Shown: positions 63,223 to 64,000 of the stretch, piece after piece
Numbering within the stretch: position 1 is the first letter of the stretch
How the letters are laid out: each line of letters opens with the position of its first letter
Assembly (NCBI GenBank): GCA_017308235.1
Contig: JAFKFL010000007.1
Coordinates: forward strand, 1-64,000
Source of the DNA: Alphaproteobacteria bacterium
GTDB taxonomy: Bacteria; Pseudomonadota; Alphaproteobacteria; Reyranellales; Reyranellaceae
Direction of reading: 5' to 3'
Length of the DNA: 64,000 bases
The notes under the pieces: model-generated
The model's input: only the letters and a program-made list of their open reading frames with translations
Databases searched by the model: none
What the model was told of the DNA's origin: nothing
Program-made: the position numbers and the translations under genes

Positions 63223-64000
63223 ATGCAACCGAAGGACTCGCAGATCAGTGCCCATCTCGCGGTGCGGCCGGACTGGCTCGCTAGCCATCGCGAGGAGGCC
63301 CTTGAGCCCGATCTGAAGATCGTCGATCCGCACCATCACCTTATCGATCGGCCGGAGAGCGGGACGTACCTGCTGCCGGATCTGCTAGCCGATATCACCG
63401 GTGGCGGACACAATATCGTCGCCACCGTCTATCTCGAGTGGCTGTCGATGTATCGCGGCGACGGTCCCGTCGAGATGCGGCCGGTCGGCGAGATCGAGTT
63501 CGCCAACGGCGTCGCGGCGATGAGCGCCAGCGGCGGCTATGGCAAACCGCGCGTCTGCGCCGGCATCGTTGGCCACGCTGACCTCATGCTCGGCGCGCCG
63601 GTGAAAAAGGTGCTGGAGGCCATGATCGTGGCGGGCGGCGGCCGGTTCCGCGGCATCCGCTACATCGCCTCCATGGATCATGACCAAGCCGCTTGGGGAG
63701 CTACCGCCATTCGGCCGATGGGCCTGCTGCTCGACGAGCGCGTGCGTGAAGGCTTCGCGCAATTGGCGCCCCTCGGACTCAGCTTCGACGCCTGGATCTA
63801 CCATCCGCAACTCGGCGATCTCGTCGATCTGGCACGCGCTTTCCCGCAGACGCCGATCTGCCTCAATCATGTCGGCGGTGCGATCGGCCTTGGCCGATAC
63901 AAGGGCAAACGCGACGAAGTCTTCGCCGACTGGAGCAAGCGCATCCGTGAGCTCGCGGCGTGTTCCAACGTGCATGTGAAGCTGGGCGGCCTCGGCATGA
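63223..64000 (+). CDS. Amidohydrolase 2 family protein, partial at window end
   Basis: The frame is open from 63223 to the end of the window (259 codons), so the C-terminus is missing. DLKIVDPHHHLIDRPESGTYLL has the metal H-x-H, and GTYLLPDLLADITGGGHNIVATVYLE, IGLGRYKGKRDEVFADW and HVKLGGLG follow. It resembles the protein at 50912-51994 along its whole visible length (same order of HHHL, LLPDLLAD, NHVGG and KLGGL blocks) and is a paralogue. An ATG at 63214, in frame, is an alternative start with AGGG eight bases above it. Confidence 0.87.
   Translation, partial: MQPKDSQISAHLAVRPDWLASHREEALEPDLKIVDPHHHLIDRPESGTYLLPDLLADITGGGHNIVATVYLEWLSMYRGDGPVEMRPVGEIEFANGVAAMSASGGYGKPRVCAGIVGHADLMLGAPVKKVLEAMIVAGGGRFRGIRYIASMDHDQAAWGATAIRPMGLLLDERVREGFAQLAPLGLSFDAWIYHPQLGDLVDLARAFPQTPICLNHVGGAIGLGRYKGKRDEVFADWSKRIRELAACSNVHVKLGGLGM

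Overview
The window is G+C-rich bacterial chromosome with dense coding on both strands, short gaps and many 4-base start/stop overlaps (ATGA or GTGA). I see no rRNA, tRNA, IS element, phage gene or CRISPR array. A split MetH fused into an operon with an ArsR/methyltransferase regulator, a CrbS/CrbR-like acetate-type two-component pair, NirA with a flavoprotein partner, and many TctC/Bug binding proteins, hydantoinase-like and amidohydrolase genes point to a free-living, metabolically versatile alphaproteobacterium (inference; Rhodospirillales/Reyranella or Bradyrhizobium-like).

Layout. 1-8.1 kb: end of an acyl-CoA dehydrogenase, an AEC transporter, an OmpV/MipA outer-membrane protein divergent from an OmpR/HK pair, then a glutaryl-CoA-dehydrogenase-like gene and LysR regulator divergent from a quinone oxidoreductase. 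7.7-14.5 kb (minus): a methionine/SAM-cycle operon, ArsR-methyltransferase, metF, metH N-terminal half, metH C-terminal half, probably continuing into TauE/SafE and GNAT genes. 14.7-17.1 kb (plus): mlaA, mlaC, cysE. 17.1-22.1 kb (minus): two coupled small ORFs, then a nitrite assimilation operon (FNT channel, NirA, FAD/NADPH reductase) behind a good sigma-54 promoter match. 22.3-26.7 kb: an RND efflux pair. 26.7-28.4 kb: LysR divergent from cupin-DoxX.

28.46-29.32 kb holds the most notable gene: a GrdB/PrdB-like protein (glycine/D-proline reductase selenoprotein B family) interrupted by a single in-frame UGA exactly in a U-x-x-C context, with a stem-loop of bacterial SECIS geometry just downstream. 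I read it as a probable selenoprotein; a fresh nonsense mutation is the alternative. It is followed by ettA (minus), a CrbS-like SSS-STAC-PAS-HK-REC kinase, its CrbR-like regulator, an MHS-family transporter with a clear terminator, ppa and a stand-alone receiver.

38-64 kb is a catabolic region for small organic molecules: two amidohydrolases, two luciferase-like flavin monooxygenases, an esterase, epimerase, SDR, class III aminotransferase, fumarase/adenylosuccinate-lyase-family enzyme, two Bug binding proteins, two related PHP/PDC-hydrolase-like amidohydrolases, a sugar-type ABC importer without its ATPase, HyuA/HyuB, an Ldh-type dehydrogenase and an SMP-30 lactonase. The substrates cannot be read from sequence alone.
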